A DNA stretch of 64,000 nt from the NCBI GenBank assembly GCA_002733205.1, contig NVUW01000014.1:124001-188000 (forward strand). Reading direction: 5' to 3'. The stretch is from Thalassobium sp. (GTDB taxonomy: Bacteria; Pseudomonadota; Gammaproteobacteria; Pseudomonadales; Oceanobacteraceae). Position 1 is the first letter of the stretch; each line of letters starts with the position of its first letter. Under the pieces are notes generated by a model. The model did not search any database and was not told the DNA's origin. It was given only the letters and a program-made list of their open reading frames with translations. This document shows, in pieces, positions 18,352 to 26,952 of this stretch. Position numbers and translations under genes: made by a program.

Positions 18352-18374
18352 GGCAGCCCCGCAAAAGGGCTGCC
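18352..18374. repeat. Hairpin in the ispA-dxs intercistronic region
   Basis: GGCAGCCC and GGGCTGCC form a perfect eight-pair stem around a seven-base loop. There is no T-run, so a processing or stability element is more likely than a terminator. A second copy of GGCAGCC at 18332-18338 could compete for the same partner. Confidence 0.6.
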
Positions 18375-18488
18375 ATTCTAACGGCTGTTGGCGTTAATGA
18401 GTAGCGCTGTGACGCATCCGGCCCTGACTGACAGCTACAAGGCGCTGCGTTCAGGAAGGGTTGAAACGCATGGCAACGACCAACCGCC

Positions 18489-19382
18489 CTAGTGGTCGCG
18501 GCTGATAATGTAATCGGCCAGCTGTGCCAATACCGAGGTATCACCAGTCATGCCGGCCAGTGCCGCGTGGGCATCAGCAACCAATTCACGCGCCTTGGCG
18601 CGCGCGCCATCGAGCCCGAGCAAGGCCGGATAGGTTGGCTTATTCAGTGCCAGGTCGGCGCCTTTATTTTTGCCCAGCGTGGCGGTGTCGCCTTCGATGT
18701 CGAGGATGTCGTCCTGTACCTGGAAGGCCAGACCAACCGCATCGGCATAGCGCACCAGCGCCTGCTCGGTTGCCGCATCAACGTCCTCGCTGGCCGCATG
18801 CGCGCCCATTAATACCGCACTGCGGATCAGGGCACCGGTTTTATGGCGATGCATCCGCTCCAGTTGTGGCAACGTCATGGGCTTGCCGACGTGACCCAGA
18901 TCGATGCTCTGCCCGGCCACCATACCGGCACCGCCGGAACCCTGTGCCAGCAAGCGGATCAGGGTCAGGCGTTGCTGCGCACTTTGCTGAGGCGCATTGG
19001 CCAGCACTTCAAAAGCAGCGGTGAGCAGGCCATCGCCCGCCAGAATCGCGGTGGCTTCATCAAAAGCAATGTGACAGGTCGGCTTGCCGCGGCGCAGATC
19101 GTCGTCGTCCATGGCTGGCAGGTCGTCATGCACCAGACTGTAACTGTGCACCATTTCCAGCGCAGTGGCTGCTGCATCGGCCTGCGCCCAGTCACCACCC
19201 AGCGCCTGTGCGGCGGCGTAGCAAAGAAATGGCCGCAGACGTTTGCCGCCATTTAACACACCGTAGGTCATGGCTTCGGCCAGACGCGGATCAGCCAGCT
19301 GCAGGGCATCCAGATGCTGATGCAGCTGCTGCTCCAGCCGCTGCTGCACGCTCTGTAGCGGCTGCTGTAAATCCTGCGCCAT
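18489..19382 (-). CDS. ispA: Farnesyl diphosphate synthase (short-chain polyprenyl synthase)
   Basis: IspA joins isopentenyl diphosphate to dimethylallyl and geranyl diphosphate to give farnesyl diphosphate. The 297-residue product has the first aspartate-rich motif in HDDLPAMDDDDLRRGK, the second in QDDILDIEGD, and GGKRLRPFL near the N-terminus. The start at 19382 has AGGAA six bases ahead; a longer frame running into xseB is not credible. It begins 2 bases after the xseB stop and precedes dxs, whose product supplies its substrates. Confidence 0.96.
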   Translation of the reverse strand: MAQDLQQPLQSVQQRLEQQLHQHLDALQLADPRLAEAMTYGVLNGGKRLRPFLCYAAAQALGGDWAQADAAATALEMVHSYSLVHDDLPAMDDDDLRRGKPTCHIAFDEATAILAGDGLLTAAFEVLANAPQQSAQQRLTLIRLLAQGSGGAGMVAGQSIDLGHVGKPMTLPQLERMHRHKTGALIRSAVLMGAHAASEDVDAATEQALVRYADAVGLAFQVQDDILDIEGDTATLGKNKGADLALNKPTYPALLGLDGARAKARELVADAHAALAGMTGDTSVLAQLADYIISRDH

Positions 19383-19384
19383 GA

Positions 19385-19624
19385 TTATTCCTCGCCTGCC
19401 GCAAAGGGCTGCGCCACACTCTGGCCGTTTTGTTCCAGCAGCAGCTGCACGCGCTGTTCGGCGGCACTGAGTGCCTGCTGACATTGACGGGTCAGGCCGA
19501 TGCCCTGCTCAAAAGCACGCAGTGAATCTTCCAGCGATAAATCGCCGTTTTCCATACGCACCACCAATTGCTCAAGCTCGGTCAGTGCCGCTTCAAATTC
19601 AAAGGGGGGATTTTTATCAGTCAT
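19385..19624 (-). CDS. xseB: Exodeoxyribonuclease VII small subunit
   Basis: XseB is the small helical subunit that assembles with XseA to digest single-stranded DNA. The 79-residue product has the typical segments FEAALTELEQLVVRMENGDLSLEDSL and AFEQGIGLTRQCQ (the first is split here only by description). The Met at 19624 is the family start; the frame extends 13 codons upstream without similarity. It is the first gene of xseB-ispA-dxs and diverges from pomA. xseA is not in the window. Confidence 0.93.
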   Translation of the reverse strand: MTDKNPPFEFEAALTELEQLVVRMENGDLSLEDSLRAFEQGIGLTRQCQQALSAAEQRVQLLLEQNGQSVAQPFAAGEE

Positions 19625-19819
19625 ATATCGCGCTCTCCCGGAGAGCGGCCACACTAAACCCAAGGCTGCGGCTGGTCAACCGGTGCCTTAGCAGCGGGCC
19701 AGAGCTGACGTCTGGCAGTGAATGCGCAAGCTTGCCAACAATTTCGTCAATGCGAAGGAAGATCGCAAATGTTTGACTAAACTCAGGAGCAGTGAATGGT
19801 TTAGTGGCAAGGAGCATCA

Positions 19820-20578
19820 GTGGATCTCGCATCGTTAGTTGGGGTAGTCGGCGCCTTTGGCATCGTTGTTATGGCGATGGTCCTGGGCGGCGATATCAGT
19901 ATGTTTGTGAACGTTCCCTCGATCCTGATTGTCATCGTCGGCAGTCTGTTCGCGGTCATGATGAAATTCGAACTCGGTCAATTCCTCGGCGCGATTAAAA
20001 TTGCCGCCAAAGCTTTTTCCTTCAAACTCAGCAAGCCTGAAGCCATCATTGAAGAAGTGGTGGAAATGGCCGGACTGGCACGCAAAGGCGGCCTGCTGTC
20101 TCTGGAAGGCAAAGAAGTGAGTGATGAATTCCTCAGCAAAGGCATTCAGCTGCTGGTCGATGGTCATGACCCGGACGTGGTACGCACGTTAATGAATAAA
20201 GAGATGAAGCAGGCCAGCGAGCGCCATGATATTGGTATCACCATTTTTAAATCACTGGGCGATGTTGCCCCGGCGATGGGCATGATTGGTACGCTGATTG
20301 GTCTGGTGGCCATGCTGGCGAATATGGATGATCCAAAATCCATCGGTCCGGCCATGGCGGTCGCACTGTTAACCACGCTTTACGGGGCGATGGTGGCGAC
20401 CATGCTCTCCCTGCCGATTGCCGACAAACTGACACTGCGTAAGGACGAAGAAGACCGGCTGAAATCAATGATCATTGATGCGCTGCTCGCCATTCAGAGC
20501 GGCCAGAACCCACGCGTAATTGAAACCATGTTGCAGGCCTATATTCAGGAAGGCAAACGAACGGTATCGGGTGATTAA
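19820..20578 (+). CDS. pomA: Flagellar stator protein PomA (MotA family)
   Basis: PomA and PomB form the sodium-driven stator around the polar flagellar motor. The 252-residue protein has four membrane segments, two at the N-terminus (to about residue 50) and two in GMIGTLIGLVAML and VALLTTLYGAMVATMLSLP. The cytoplasmic loop between them holds the charged residues that meet the rotor. The start is GTG with AAGGAG five bases ahead. pomB begins 5 bases after the stop. The sodium type is inferred from PomB similarity to Vibrio. The promoter is not clear in the 195 bases shared with xseB. Confidence 0.94.
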   Translation: MDLASLVGVVGAFGIVVMAMVLGGDISMFVNVPSILIVIVGSLFAVMMKFELGQFLGAIKIAAKAFSFKLSKPEAIIEEVVEMAGLARKGGLLSLEGKEVSDEFLSKGIQLLVDGHDPDVVRTLMNKEMKQASERHDIGITIFKSLGDVAPAMGMIGTLIGLVAMLANMDDPKSIGPAMAVALLTTLYGAMVATMLSLPIADKLTLRKDEEDRLKSMIIDALLAIQSGQNPRVIETMLQAYIQEGKRTVSGD

Positions 20579-20583
20579 ACACT

Positions 20584-21564
20584 ATGGCCGCTGAAGAAGA
20601 ACAGGAATGTCCACCCTGTCCCGCCGGTATTCCCGGCTGGGTGATGACCTTTGCCGATCTGATGTCGCTGCTGATGTGCTTTTTCGTCCTGCTGCTGTCG
20701 TTTTCAGAAATGGATGCCATGAAATTCAAACGACTGGCCGGCGAGTTACGCAATGCCTTCGGCGTACAGACCGTTGTTAATGTCAGTGATCCCCCAAAAG
20801 GCACCAGTATTATTGCCCGTCATTTCAGCCCGTCAATTCCGGAACCGACGCCAATCAATGAAGTGCGGCAAAAAACCAGCGACATCACCAAAAGTTCGCT
20901 GGAAGTGCTGTGTCAGGACGAAGTTACGCAACAGGAAGAGCGTCAGGGCGATCAGGGTCAGCAAACCCGCGAAATTGTCGTACCCAAAGAGGATATCGAC
21001 AATAAAAAAACCGAAGCCGAAGCGATGGAGATGGCAGCCAAACTGGAAACGGAAATTGCACAGGGACAGCTCGAAATCGAAACCGTGGGCAAAAAAATCA
21101 TTATCCGTATTGAGCAGCGTGGCGCTTTCCGCTCCGGCTCGGATTATATTGATGATAAGTTTTTACCGGTAATCGATAAAATCCGTGAAGTACTGGTTAC
21201 CATTCCGGGGCAGATTTCTGTTGAAGGCCATACCGACGATATTCCGATTGCCGGAGGACGTTATCGCTCCAACTGGACATTGTCTTCAGCCCGCGCGGCC
21301 GCTTTTGCCGAAGAGTTATTTGTCGCGCCAGAACTGGATTCCAGCCGCTTTCAGATTGTCGGCCATGCCGACACCCGGCCGCTGGTGCCCAATGTGGATC
21401 CTGAATCCCGCGCGCGTAACCGCCGGGTAGAGATTGTCATTCTGCGCACGCATGAGAACGACGACGATGATATACCGGAAATCCAGCCCTCAGATCAGCG
21501 GGTAGAGGATGCGGTAAACGCCAGGCCCGAAGATTTCGAGCTGAGCCCTAACGAAATATTTTGA
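20584..21564 (+). CDS. pomB: Flagellar stator protein PomB (MotB family)
   Basis: PomB has one N-terminal membrane helix (LMSLLMCFFVLLLSFSEMD) preceded by TFAD, in which D25 is the expected ion-binding aspartate, and a C-terminal OmpA-like peptidoglycan-binding domain (about residues 190-285, with SVEGHTDDIP and RNRRVEI). The opening sequence is very close to the Vibrio sodium-type protein, including the cysteine-proline stretch before the helix. The protein has 326 residues. The acidic tail after the OmpA domain is slightly longer than usual. It is cotranscribed with pomA and probably with the PilZ gene 17 bases downstream. Confidence 0.95.
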   Translation: MAAEEEQECPPCPAGIPGWVMTFADLMSLLMCFFVLLLSFSEMDAMKFKRLAGELRNAFGVQTVVNVSDPPKGTSIIARHFSPSIPEPTPINEVRQKTSDITKSSLEVLCQDEVTQQEERQGDQGQQTREIVVPKEDIDNKKTEAEAMEMAAKLETEIAQGQLEIETVGKKIIIRIEQRGAFRSGSDYIDDKFLPVIDKIREVLVTIPGQISVEGHTDDIPIAGGRYRSNWTLSSARAAAFAEELFVAPELDSSRFQIVGHADTRPLVPNVDPESRARNRRVEIVILRTHENDDDDIPEIQPSDQRVEDAVNARPEDFELSPNEIF

Positions 21565-21581
21565 TTGGGATAATAAAAACA

Positions 21582-22136
21582 ATGGAAGAAAGACGCCGCT
21601 TTTTCCGCCTTGATGATGATGTGGTGATGGACTTTCAGGCTATCACCCAGGATGAATTCAGCCACTGGAAAGAAAACCACAGCCAACAAAAAAGTGAGCT
21701 TAAGCAATTAGAACAGGATATTGGCAACCTGATTCATCAGGTACGTTCGGTGCATCCGGCAATTGGTCAGACGCTGGAATTATTAAACCGTAAACTGAAT
21801 CTGCTGAACGGCAACAACGCCAATCATCCGGAACTGAATCTGTCGATGACCGAGGCGCGGGTACGCGTTAATCTGAGCGCCTGCGGTATGGCATTCAACA
21901 CCGATGCAGACCTGAGGGGCAGCAGCCATTTGCTGTTTAATCTGCAGTTAAAACCGTCTAACGCCATTCTGTCGCTGGCCGGCAATATTGTGTCGATCGA
22001 CGATACGGGCGAAGGCGATGCTCCGTATATGGTCCGGGTAAATTTTGAAGGCCTGAAAGAAACCGAACAGGAATTATTGATTCAACACCTTTTCCAGCTG
22101 CAAAGCCGGACGTTACGTCAGCAACGCGATCACTGA
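21582..22136 (+). CDS. PilZ-domain cyclic di-GMP-binding protein
   Basis: This 184-residue protein opens with EERRRFFRLDDDV, the arginine-containing motif of PilZ domains, and has VRVNLSACGMAF (about residues 89-100), equivalent to the D/NxSxxG motif. Both parts of the cyclic di-GMP site are therefore present. A coiled-coil-like segment lies between them. Because it follows pomA-pomB directly, it may adjust stator function when cyclic di-GMP rises, as YcgR-type proteins do; that is inference from context. The Met at 21582 fits the motif spacing better than the upstream ATT-rich extension. The ribosome-binding site is weak. Confidence 0.85.
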   Translation: MEERRRFFRLDDDVVMDFQAITQDEFSHWKENHSQQKSELKQLEQDIGNLIHQVRSVHPAIGQTLELLNRKLNLLNGNNANHPELNLSMTEARVRVNLSACGMAFNTDADLRGSSHLLFNLQLKPSNAILSLAGNIVSIDDTGEGDAPYMVRVNFEGLKETEQELLIQHLFQLQSRTLRQQRDH

Positions 22137-22218
22137 ACGACCAACCAATACGCCGGGACGCTGCTTTCTTTACCCGGCGACACTCCCCGTTAGCGGCTCT
22201 CTGCCCGGCGCGCTTTTT

Positions 22219-22227
22219 TGCTATCAT
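22219..22227 (+). promoter_or_regulatory. Extended -10 promoter candidate for rsmE
   Basis: TGC followed by TATCAT gives an extended -10 element, five of six matches, about 36 bases before the rsmE start. No good -35 is seen, as is usual for extended -10 promoters. Confidence 0.4.
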
Positions 22228-22262
22228 GCGTTCTTTCTCTGTTCTGCAGGAATCGGTTCATT

Positions 22263-22991
22263 ATGTCCGGCCCCCGTACTTATTCTTCTTCTCCACTCAG
22301 CAGCGGTCAGCGCATCGACCTTGATGACCAGGCAGTTGCTCATCTGATTCGTGTATTGCGCATGGGCGAAGGCGATGCGATTCGTCTGTTCAATGGTGAC
22401 GGCCATGAATACGCCGGACAGCTTTGCGATGTGCAAAAGAAAGGCGCGGCAGTCATGGTTGGCGAGATTCTGCGCAGCGATGCAGAAACCGCTCTGACAC
22501 TGCAACTGGGACAGGTGGTTTCCAAGGGTGACCGTATGGACTTCACCATCCAAAAGGCCACTGAGCTGGGCATCAGCGACATTACTCCCTTATGGAGCGA
22601 GCGCTGTGAAGTCCGCCTGAAAGGCGAACGGCTGGATAAAAAAATGGAGCACTGGCAAAAAGTAGCGATCTCCGCCTGTGAGCAAAGTGGCCGCAACCGT
22701 ATTCCAACCATTCATGCACCGCAGCATTTTGCTGACTGGGCAAAAGACAATAACGCCGATGTGCGCCTGCTGCTGCATCCACACCGACAAAAACCTCTGC
22801 GTGATTATGCACAGCCAACAAGCGTGGCCTTACTGGTCGGACCGGAAGGGGGTTTCAGCGAACAGGAAGTGGAGATGGCCATGAGCAGCGGTTTTGCCGG
22901 ACTGACGTTAGGGCCGCGTATTCTGCGTACCGAAACCGCAGCATTGGCCGCGCTGAGCGTGTTTCAGTTTCAGTGGGGAGATTTCAGCTGA
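22263..22991 (+). CDS. rsmE: 16S rRNA (uracil1498-N3)-methyltransferase
   Basis: RsmE methylates U1498 of 16S rRNA in the 30S subunit using S-adenosylmethionine. The 242-residue product has a PUA-like N-terminus and a SPOUT knot: FTIQKATELGISDITPLWSE, CEQSGRNRIP, LLVGPEGGFS and LGPRILRTETA all match the E. coli enzyme. The start at 22263 (MSGPRTYSS) aligns with the family; the frame extends 15 codons upstream without similarity. It stands alone and converges on the TIGR02647 gene. Confidence 0.95.
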   Translation: MSGPRTYSSSPLSSGQRIDLDDQAVAHLIRVLRMGEGDAIRLFNGDGHEYAGQLCDVQKKGAAVMVGEILRSDAETALTLQLGQVVSKGDRMDFTIQKATELGISDITPLWSERCEVRLKGERLDKKMEHWQKVAISACEQSGRNRIPTIHAPQHFADWAKDNNADVRLLLHPHRQKPLRDYAQPTSVALLVGPEGGFSEQEVEMAMSSGFAGLTLGPRILRTETAALAALSVFQFQWGDFS

Positions 22992-23008
22992 GCAGACACT
23001 CAGCTGAA
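22983..23008. repeat. Perfect 10-bp hairpin over the rsmE stop codon
   Basis: TTCAGCTGAG and CTCAGCTGAA form ten pairs around the six-base loop CAGACA. The stem includes the rsmE stop codon and lies just before the 3' end of the convergent TIGR02647 gene. It lacks a T-run. It may stabilise the 3' ends of both messages. Confidence 0.6.
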
Positions 23009-23018
23009 GCAGGCAGGA

Positions 23019-23252
23019 TCAGACTTTAAGAATTTGTAGCAGGTTCTGTACATGTTCGGCAGCATCAAGCCCCAGACTGGTCAGATAACCACCATCCGGC
23101 TGATCAATCAGACCTTTATCAAACAAGCGTTGTGCAGCCGCTACAACGTCAGCTGCCGCATCAGAATGTACTTTAATTCCCTGCTGCATGCTGTGCAGAT
23201 CAAACTGCGCCAACAAATTCATTTCCTGCAGTAAATCCTGAGAAATCGGCAT
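23019..23252 (-). CDS. TIGR02647 family small protein
   Basis: The 77-residue product matches the family I know as TIGR02647, conserved in Pseudomonas and relatives: MPISQDLLQEMNLLAQFDL at the start, GIKVHSDAA, AAQRLFDKGLI and QPDGGYLTSLGLDAAEH. The pattern of helices with a GYLTSLG turn looks like a winged-helix end, and the family is often labelled DNA-binding, but no function is established. It is a single gene between rsmE and the paralogous membrane proteins. Confidence 0.85.
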   Translation of the reverse strand: MPISQDLLQEMNLLAQFDLHSMQQGIKVHSDAAADVVAAAQRLFDKGLIDQPDGGYLTSLGLDAAEHVQNLLQILKV

Positions 23253-23354
23253 AGGGTCTGTCCTCTTGTTCTTGTCAGTGAGCGGTTTCGATACAGCCGC
23301 CAGGAAGCCACAGCATAAACCGCCACAGGGGTGACGGCTAATGATTCCGGTCAG

Positions 23355-24023
23355 TTATTCGGCTTCTGTCAGGCGAAAATCGGCCCAATCGCGATAGCTG
23401 GTCAGATAGTACAAACCAATTAGCAACGCCATCCACCATTCCACCACGTTTTTCCAGCGGTCATCGCTGTCGGCGACCTGCAGCACGATCATCAGTCCGA
23501 GGAAGAACCACTGGGCATACACCAGAATAAACTTCTGCTGCAGGCTGCGGCCGATATCCACACCGCGTTTAGCTAAATGTTTCAGCCAATAAGTAATACG
23601 TGTTTGCACCGCCAGTGAAATCAGGAAAAATAAAGCCGCACCGACGGTATGCAATATCCAGGGTAAGTTGCCTTTATCGGGCCTTAATACTGCAGTCGCT
23701 ACAATTAAACAGACTGAACTGATAATTCCGGCCGTCACCATATAACGCACCGTCCAGATCGGCCGCTCAGGAGCGATTTCGATCAGCCAGGCCTGCATGC
23801 AGTACCACCAGACAATAAACAAAACGCAGGCCGCAATTAAACCACCGCGGAAAATAAATGCCTGCGGATCGGGGATGCCGGTGGCGGTAATGCTGGTGCA
23901 ACCGGTCAGATAAGGAATACAAACATCGGTTACACCCCAGGCCATGCTCAGCGCCAGCGTCAGCCAGAAGGTGAGATGTGATAACCAGAAACTGCCTAAG
24001 GCAACGCGTTGCGGTAATGTCAT
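23355..24023 (-). CDS. FRAG1/DRAM/Sfk1-like six-helix membrane protein, paralog 1
   Basis: This 222-residue protein has about six hydrophobic segments and, after the first, a conserved loop ending in GCTSITATGIPDPQAFIFRG. That loop and topology resemble the eukaryote-like FRAG1/DRAM/Sfk1 family, where a similar S-x-T-G...F motif occurs; the assignment is inference. It ends with DWADFRL. It is the third and last of three tandem paralogs and its ATG overlaps the previous stop by four bases (ATGA), with GGAG ahead. Function is unknown; membrane location is clear. Confidence 0.72.
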   Translation of the reverse strand: MTLPQRVALGSFWLSHLTFWLTLALSMAWGVTDVCIPYLTGCTSITATGIPDPQAFIFRGGLIAACVLFIVWWYCMQAWLIEIAPERPIWTVRYMVTAGIISSVCLIVATAVLRPDKGNLPWILHTVGAALFFLISLAVQTRITYWLKHLAKRGVDIGRSLQQKFILVYAQWFFLGLMIVLQVADSDDRWKNVVEWWMALLIGLYYLTSYRDWADFRLTEAE

Positions 24024-24754
24024 GCGCTTACTCCCTGTAAATCATCATCCTGCTGCATGGCCTGCTTTTTTTCCTGGCGGGTTAAACGAAAATCACGCCA
24101 GTCATGGAAAGTGGTGTAAAAATATAGGCAGCTGAAGGTCGCCAGCCACCATTCAAAAATCTCTTCCACGCCATCGGTTTTTAAATCCAACAGCAGAATC
24201 AGTACAAAGGCCGCTAATAATAACAACTGCAAAACTGCCAGAATCTGCTTGCTGGCAATACGACTGAATTTAATATTCAGTTCACGCTGCAGCTGGCGCA
24301 TACGCACAGTCATCATAATCTGGCACAGCGCCGTTACCAAAAAGAACAGCCCCGCTGTTGCGGTATGAAAACGCCATAAAAAGCGGTGATCCGATGGTGG
24401 CAGCATGTGTTCGCCCAATACCGCGATGGATGCAATTAACAGCATGCTGGCAATAATAGCGAACGTAACAATACGGTGGATCCACGGATGATGCTCAGGC
24501 CGGCCAACACTTTCCAGCCAGGCCCGAACGCAATACCACCAGAGAATAAACACCACGGCAGCGCTGATTAATCCGGCGCGAAAAACATAAGCCGCCGGAT
24601 AATAAACACCGGTTGCAGTGATGGTTGTGCAGCCCTCGAAATAGGGAACACACCAGGGCTTATGCCCACCCTGCACGGTCAGAAAATAACTCAGAGCAAT
24701 GGTGAGTATCGGCAGCAGGCAAGCCACCAGCGCCGTTCGTTGCGGTAAGGTCAT
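24020..24754 (-). CDS. FRAG1/DRAM/Sfk1-like six-helix membrane protein, paralog 2
   Basis: The 244-residue protein shares its first six residues (MTLPQR) and the loop GCTTITATGVYYPAAYVFRA with paralog 1, and ends in the same DWRDFRL motif before a basic and glutamine-rich tail. About six membrane segments are seen, with WWYCVRAWL in the third. These two are closer to each other than to paralog 3, so they probably arose by a later duplication. It has AAGGA eight bases before the ATG. No enzyme motif is visible. Confidence 0.72.
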   Translation of the reverse strand: MTLPQRTALVACLLPILTIALSYFLTVQGGHKPWCVPYFEGCTTITATGVYYPAAYVFRAGLISAAVVFILWWYCVRAWLESVGRPEHHPWIHRIVTFAIIASMLLIASIAVLGEHMLPPSDHRFLWRFHTATAGLFFLVTALCQIMMTVRMRQLQRELNIKFSRIASKQILAVLQLLLLAAFVLILLLDLKTDGVEEIFEWWLATFSCLYFYTTFHDWRDFRLTRQEKKQAMQQDDDLQGVSA

Positions 24755-24785
24755 AACAACATCCTTGTCCCGTAGTTGTAACGGT

Positions 24786-25439
24786 TTAATAATGACTGAG
24801 ACGAACCCGCTGCCAGTCCCAGTAAGAGGTTAAAAAGTACAGGCCAATAAAGAGCGTGGCCCACCACTCGATAATCCGTTTGCCATTGCTCATTTCCACG
24901 CCGACAGTCACACCGGCAAAGGCCACAAACATCAGCCAGAGAATAACCATTAATACGCTTTTTGCGATAAACGACGGTACTTCCAGCCCGGCCTTACGGG
25001 CACGAAAAATCAGCACGTAATTAATGGTCAGGGCAATCAGCATACCCTGAAAAAATAAATTCGCACCGCGTACATGTACGCCCCAGCGAGTGGCATCTTT
25101 TTCCGGCACCAGAACGGCCGTTCCGACCAGCAAACCAACGGCAGCGATTACACCGAAAAACTGCATGGCATTTAAAGCCATACGGCCACTGTGTCCGGCC
25201 AGCCAGGTACGCATCACCTGCCACCAGACAATAAAAAATGCGCAGCCGGCAATCATGCCGCCACGAAAAATAAAGCCGGCATCGCCTTTCATACCGGTAT
25301 GGGTGATATCGGTACAGCCATCAAAGAACGGATTGCAGGCAATGGCTGTGCCTTCATTCACACCCACCGCATAAGTGACGGCAATGGTACCGAGTGATAA
25401 CAGTGTGCAGATCAGAGCGATAAACTGACCAAAAGACAT
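24786..25439 (-). CDS. FRAG1/DRAM/Sfk1-like six-helix membrane protein, paralog 3
   Basis: This 217-residue protein is the first gene of the trio. It has the shared loop GCTDITHTGMKGDAGFIFRG, the WWQVMRTWLAG segment and the C-terminal SYWDWQRVRL, with six hydrophobic segments. It lies 31 bases before paralog 2 and about 60 bases after metY, both on the same strand, so readthrough from metY is possible. GGAG precedes the ATG by nine bases. No functional partner is evident. Confidence 0.72.
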   Translation of the reverse strand: MSFGQFIALICTLLSLGTIAVTYAVGVNEGTAIACNPFFDGCTDITHTGMKGDAGFIFRGGMIAGCAFFIVWWQVMRTWLAGHSGRMALNAMQFFGVIAAVGLLVGTAVLVPEKDATRWGVHVRGANLFFQGMLIALTINYVLIFRARKAGLEVPSFIAKSVLMVILWLMFVAFAGVTVGVEMSNGKRIIEWWATLFIGLYFLTSYWDWQRVRLSHY

Positions 25440-25501
25440 AACCCAAAACTCCGGAAAATGTCCGGCGCACAGCGCCGGACGTTTCAGACAGTAGTACCTG
25501 C

Positions 25502-26773
25502 TCAGAGAGCGGCTTTCAGCGCCTGAGTAACATCGGCAATGATATCGTCAACGTGTTCGATACCAACCGACAGACGAACCAGATCGGTGCTGACACCGGC
25601 AGACGCCAGTTCTTTTTCATTCAGCTGACGGTGCGTCGTGGTCGCAGGATGACAGGCCAGACTTTTTGCATCACCGATGTTGACCAGACGTTTGACCATC
25701 TGCAAGGCATCAATAAACTTCGCTCCGGCTTCGGCACCGCCTTTGATACCAAAACTCAGGATCGCTGATGGCTTACCATTCAGCATGCGTTGCGCCAGTT
25801 CGTGGTATTTGCTGGTTTTCAGGCCGGCATAATTCACCCAGGAAACCTGCTCATGGGCGGCCAGATATTCGGCCACTTTCTGCGCGTTTTCTACGTGACG
25901 ATCCATACGCAGTGCCAGGGTTTCCAGCCCCTGCAGAATCATAAAGGCATTAAACGGCGACAGGGCTGCACCCATGTTGCGCAGCGGTACTACGCGGGCA
26001 CGGCCGATAAAGGCCGCTTCGCCAAAGGCTTCGGCGTACACCACACCGTGATACGACGGATCAGGCTGATTAAAATGCGGGAAGCGTGGGTTATCTTTCC
26101 ATGGGAATTTACCGGAATCGACAATCGCGCCACCTACCGTCGTGCCATGACCACCGATGTATTTGGTCAGAGAGTGCACCACAATATCGGCACCGAATTC
26201 GAACGGACGGCACAGGTAAGGCGTTGCCACGGTGTTATCGACAATCACCGGCACGCCATGCTTATGCGCCATATCGGCCAGCGCCTGAATGTCCACCACG
26301 TTACCCGCCGGGTTGCCGATGGACTCGCAGAATAATGCGCGGGTGTTATCGTCGATTAACGCTTCCAGCGCAGCAACATCATCACCGGACGCCATGCGCA
26401 CTTCGATGCCCTGCTGTGGAAAGGTGTGGGCAAACAGGTTATAGCTGCCGCCGTATAACTGGCTGACACTGACGATGTTGTCGCCGGCACGGGCCAGCGT
26501 CTGAATGCTGGCGGTAATCGCCGCCATACCGGAAGCCATGCACAGCGCTGCGATACCACCTTCCATCGCCGCAACGCGCTGTTCCAGCACATCGTTGGTC
26601 GGGTTCATGATGCGGGTGTAAATATTACCCGGCTCTTTCAGGTCAAACAGGTCAGCACCGTGCTGAGTGTCGCGAAAACTGTAGGACGTGGTCTGATAAA
26701 TAGGCACCGCAACGGCACGGGTTGTCGGATCATCCGCAAAGCCGGCGTGAATCGCCTGAGTTTCAATTTTCAT
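25502..26773 (-). CDS. metY: O-acetylhomoserine sulfhydrylase (aminocarboxypropyltransferase)
   Basis: MetY makes homocysteine from O-acetyl-L-homoserine and sulfide, or methionine with methanethiol. The 423-residue protein is a Cys/Met-metabolism PLP enzyme: Tyr and Arg in IYTRIMNPT, the SGMAAITAS turn, the DNT of the PLP aspartate and the lysine K204 in HSLTKYIGGHGT. The start at 26773 (MKIETQAIHAG) fits the family and has AAGGA ten bases ahead; a 23-codon upstream extension does not. It diverges from radA. Distinguishing acetyl- from succinyl-homoserine use needs assay. Confidence 0.93.
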   Translation of the reverse strand: MKIETQAIHAGFADDPTTRAVAVPIYQTTSYSFRDTQHGADLFDLKEPGNIYTRIMNPTNDVLEQRVAAMEGGIAALCMASGMAAITASIQTLARAGDNIVSVSQLYGGSYNLFAHTFPQQGIEVRMASGDDVAALEALIDDNTRALFCESIGNPAGNVVDIQALADMAHKHGVPVIVDNTVATPYLCRPFEFGADIVVHSLTKYIGGHGTTVGGAIVDSGKFPWKDNPRFPHFNQPDPSYHGVVYAEAFGEAAFIGRARVVPLRNMGAALSPFNAFMILQGLETLALRMDRHVENAQKVAEYLAAHEQVSWVNYAGLKTSKYHELAQRMLNGKPSAILSFGIKGGAEAGAKFIDALQMVKRLVNIGDAKSLACHPATTTHRQLNEKELASAGVSTDLVRLSVGIEHVDDIIADVTQALKAAL

Positions 26774-26892
26774 GCTGATCTTATCCTTATTGTCAGGTTT
26801 GACGGAAAGCAGGGAGTTTAACAATTTGTACCGCGCCGCCATAGTGAGAATGCATCCTCTTTACTGAGCCTGACGATGAACACACCACGGCC

Positions 26893-26921
26893 CTGACGCT
26901 GAACGCGCAATGGCTTACAAT
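26893..26921 (+). promoter_or_regulatory. Sigma-70 promoter candidate for radA
   Basis: CTGACG and TACAAT are separated by exactly 17 bases (four and five of six matches). The expected start of transcription leaves a leader of about 25 bases before the radA ATG. Confidence 0.55.
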
Positions 26922-26952
26922 CTCCCCTTCCGCTTATTGCACAGAAATCGCT

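Noticed and set aside
19664..19819. Sigma-28-type promoter before pomA
   Set aside because: No GCCGATAA-like -10 with a TAAA -35 at the right spacing was found.
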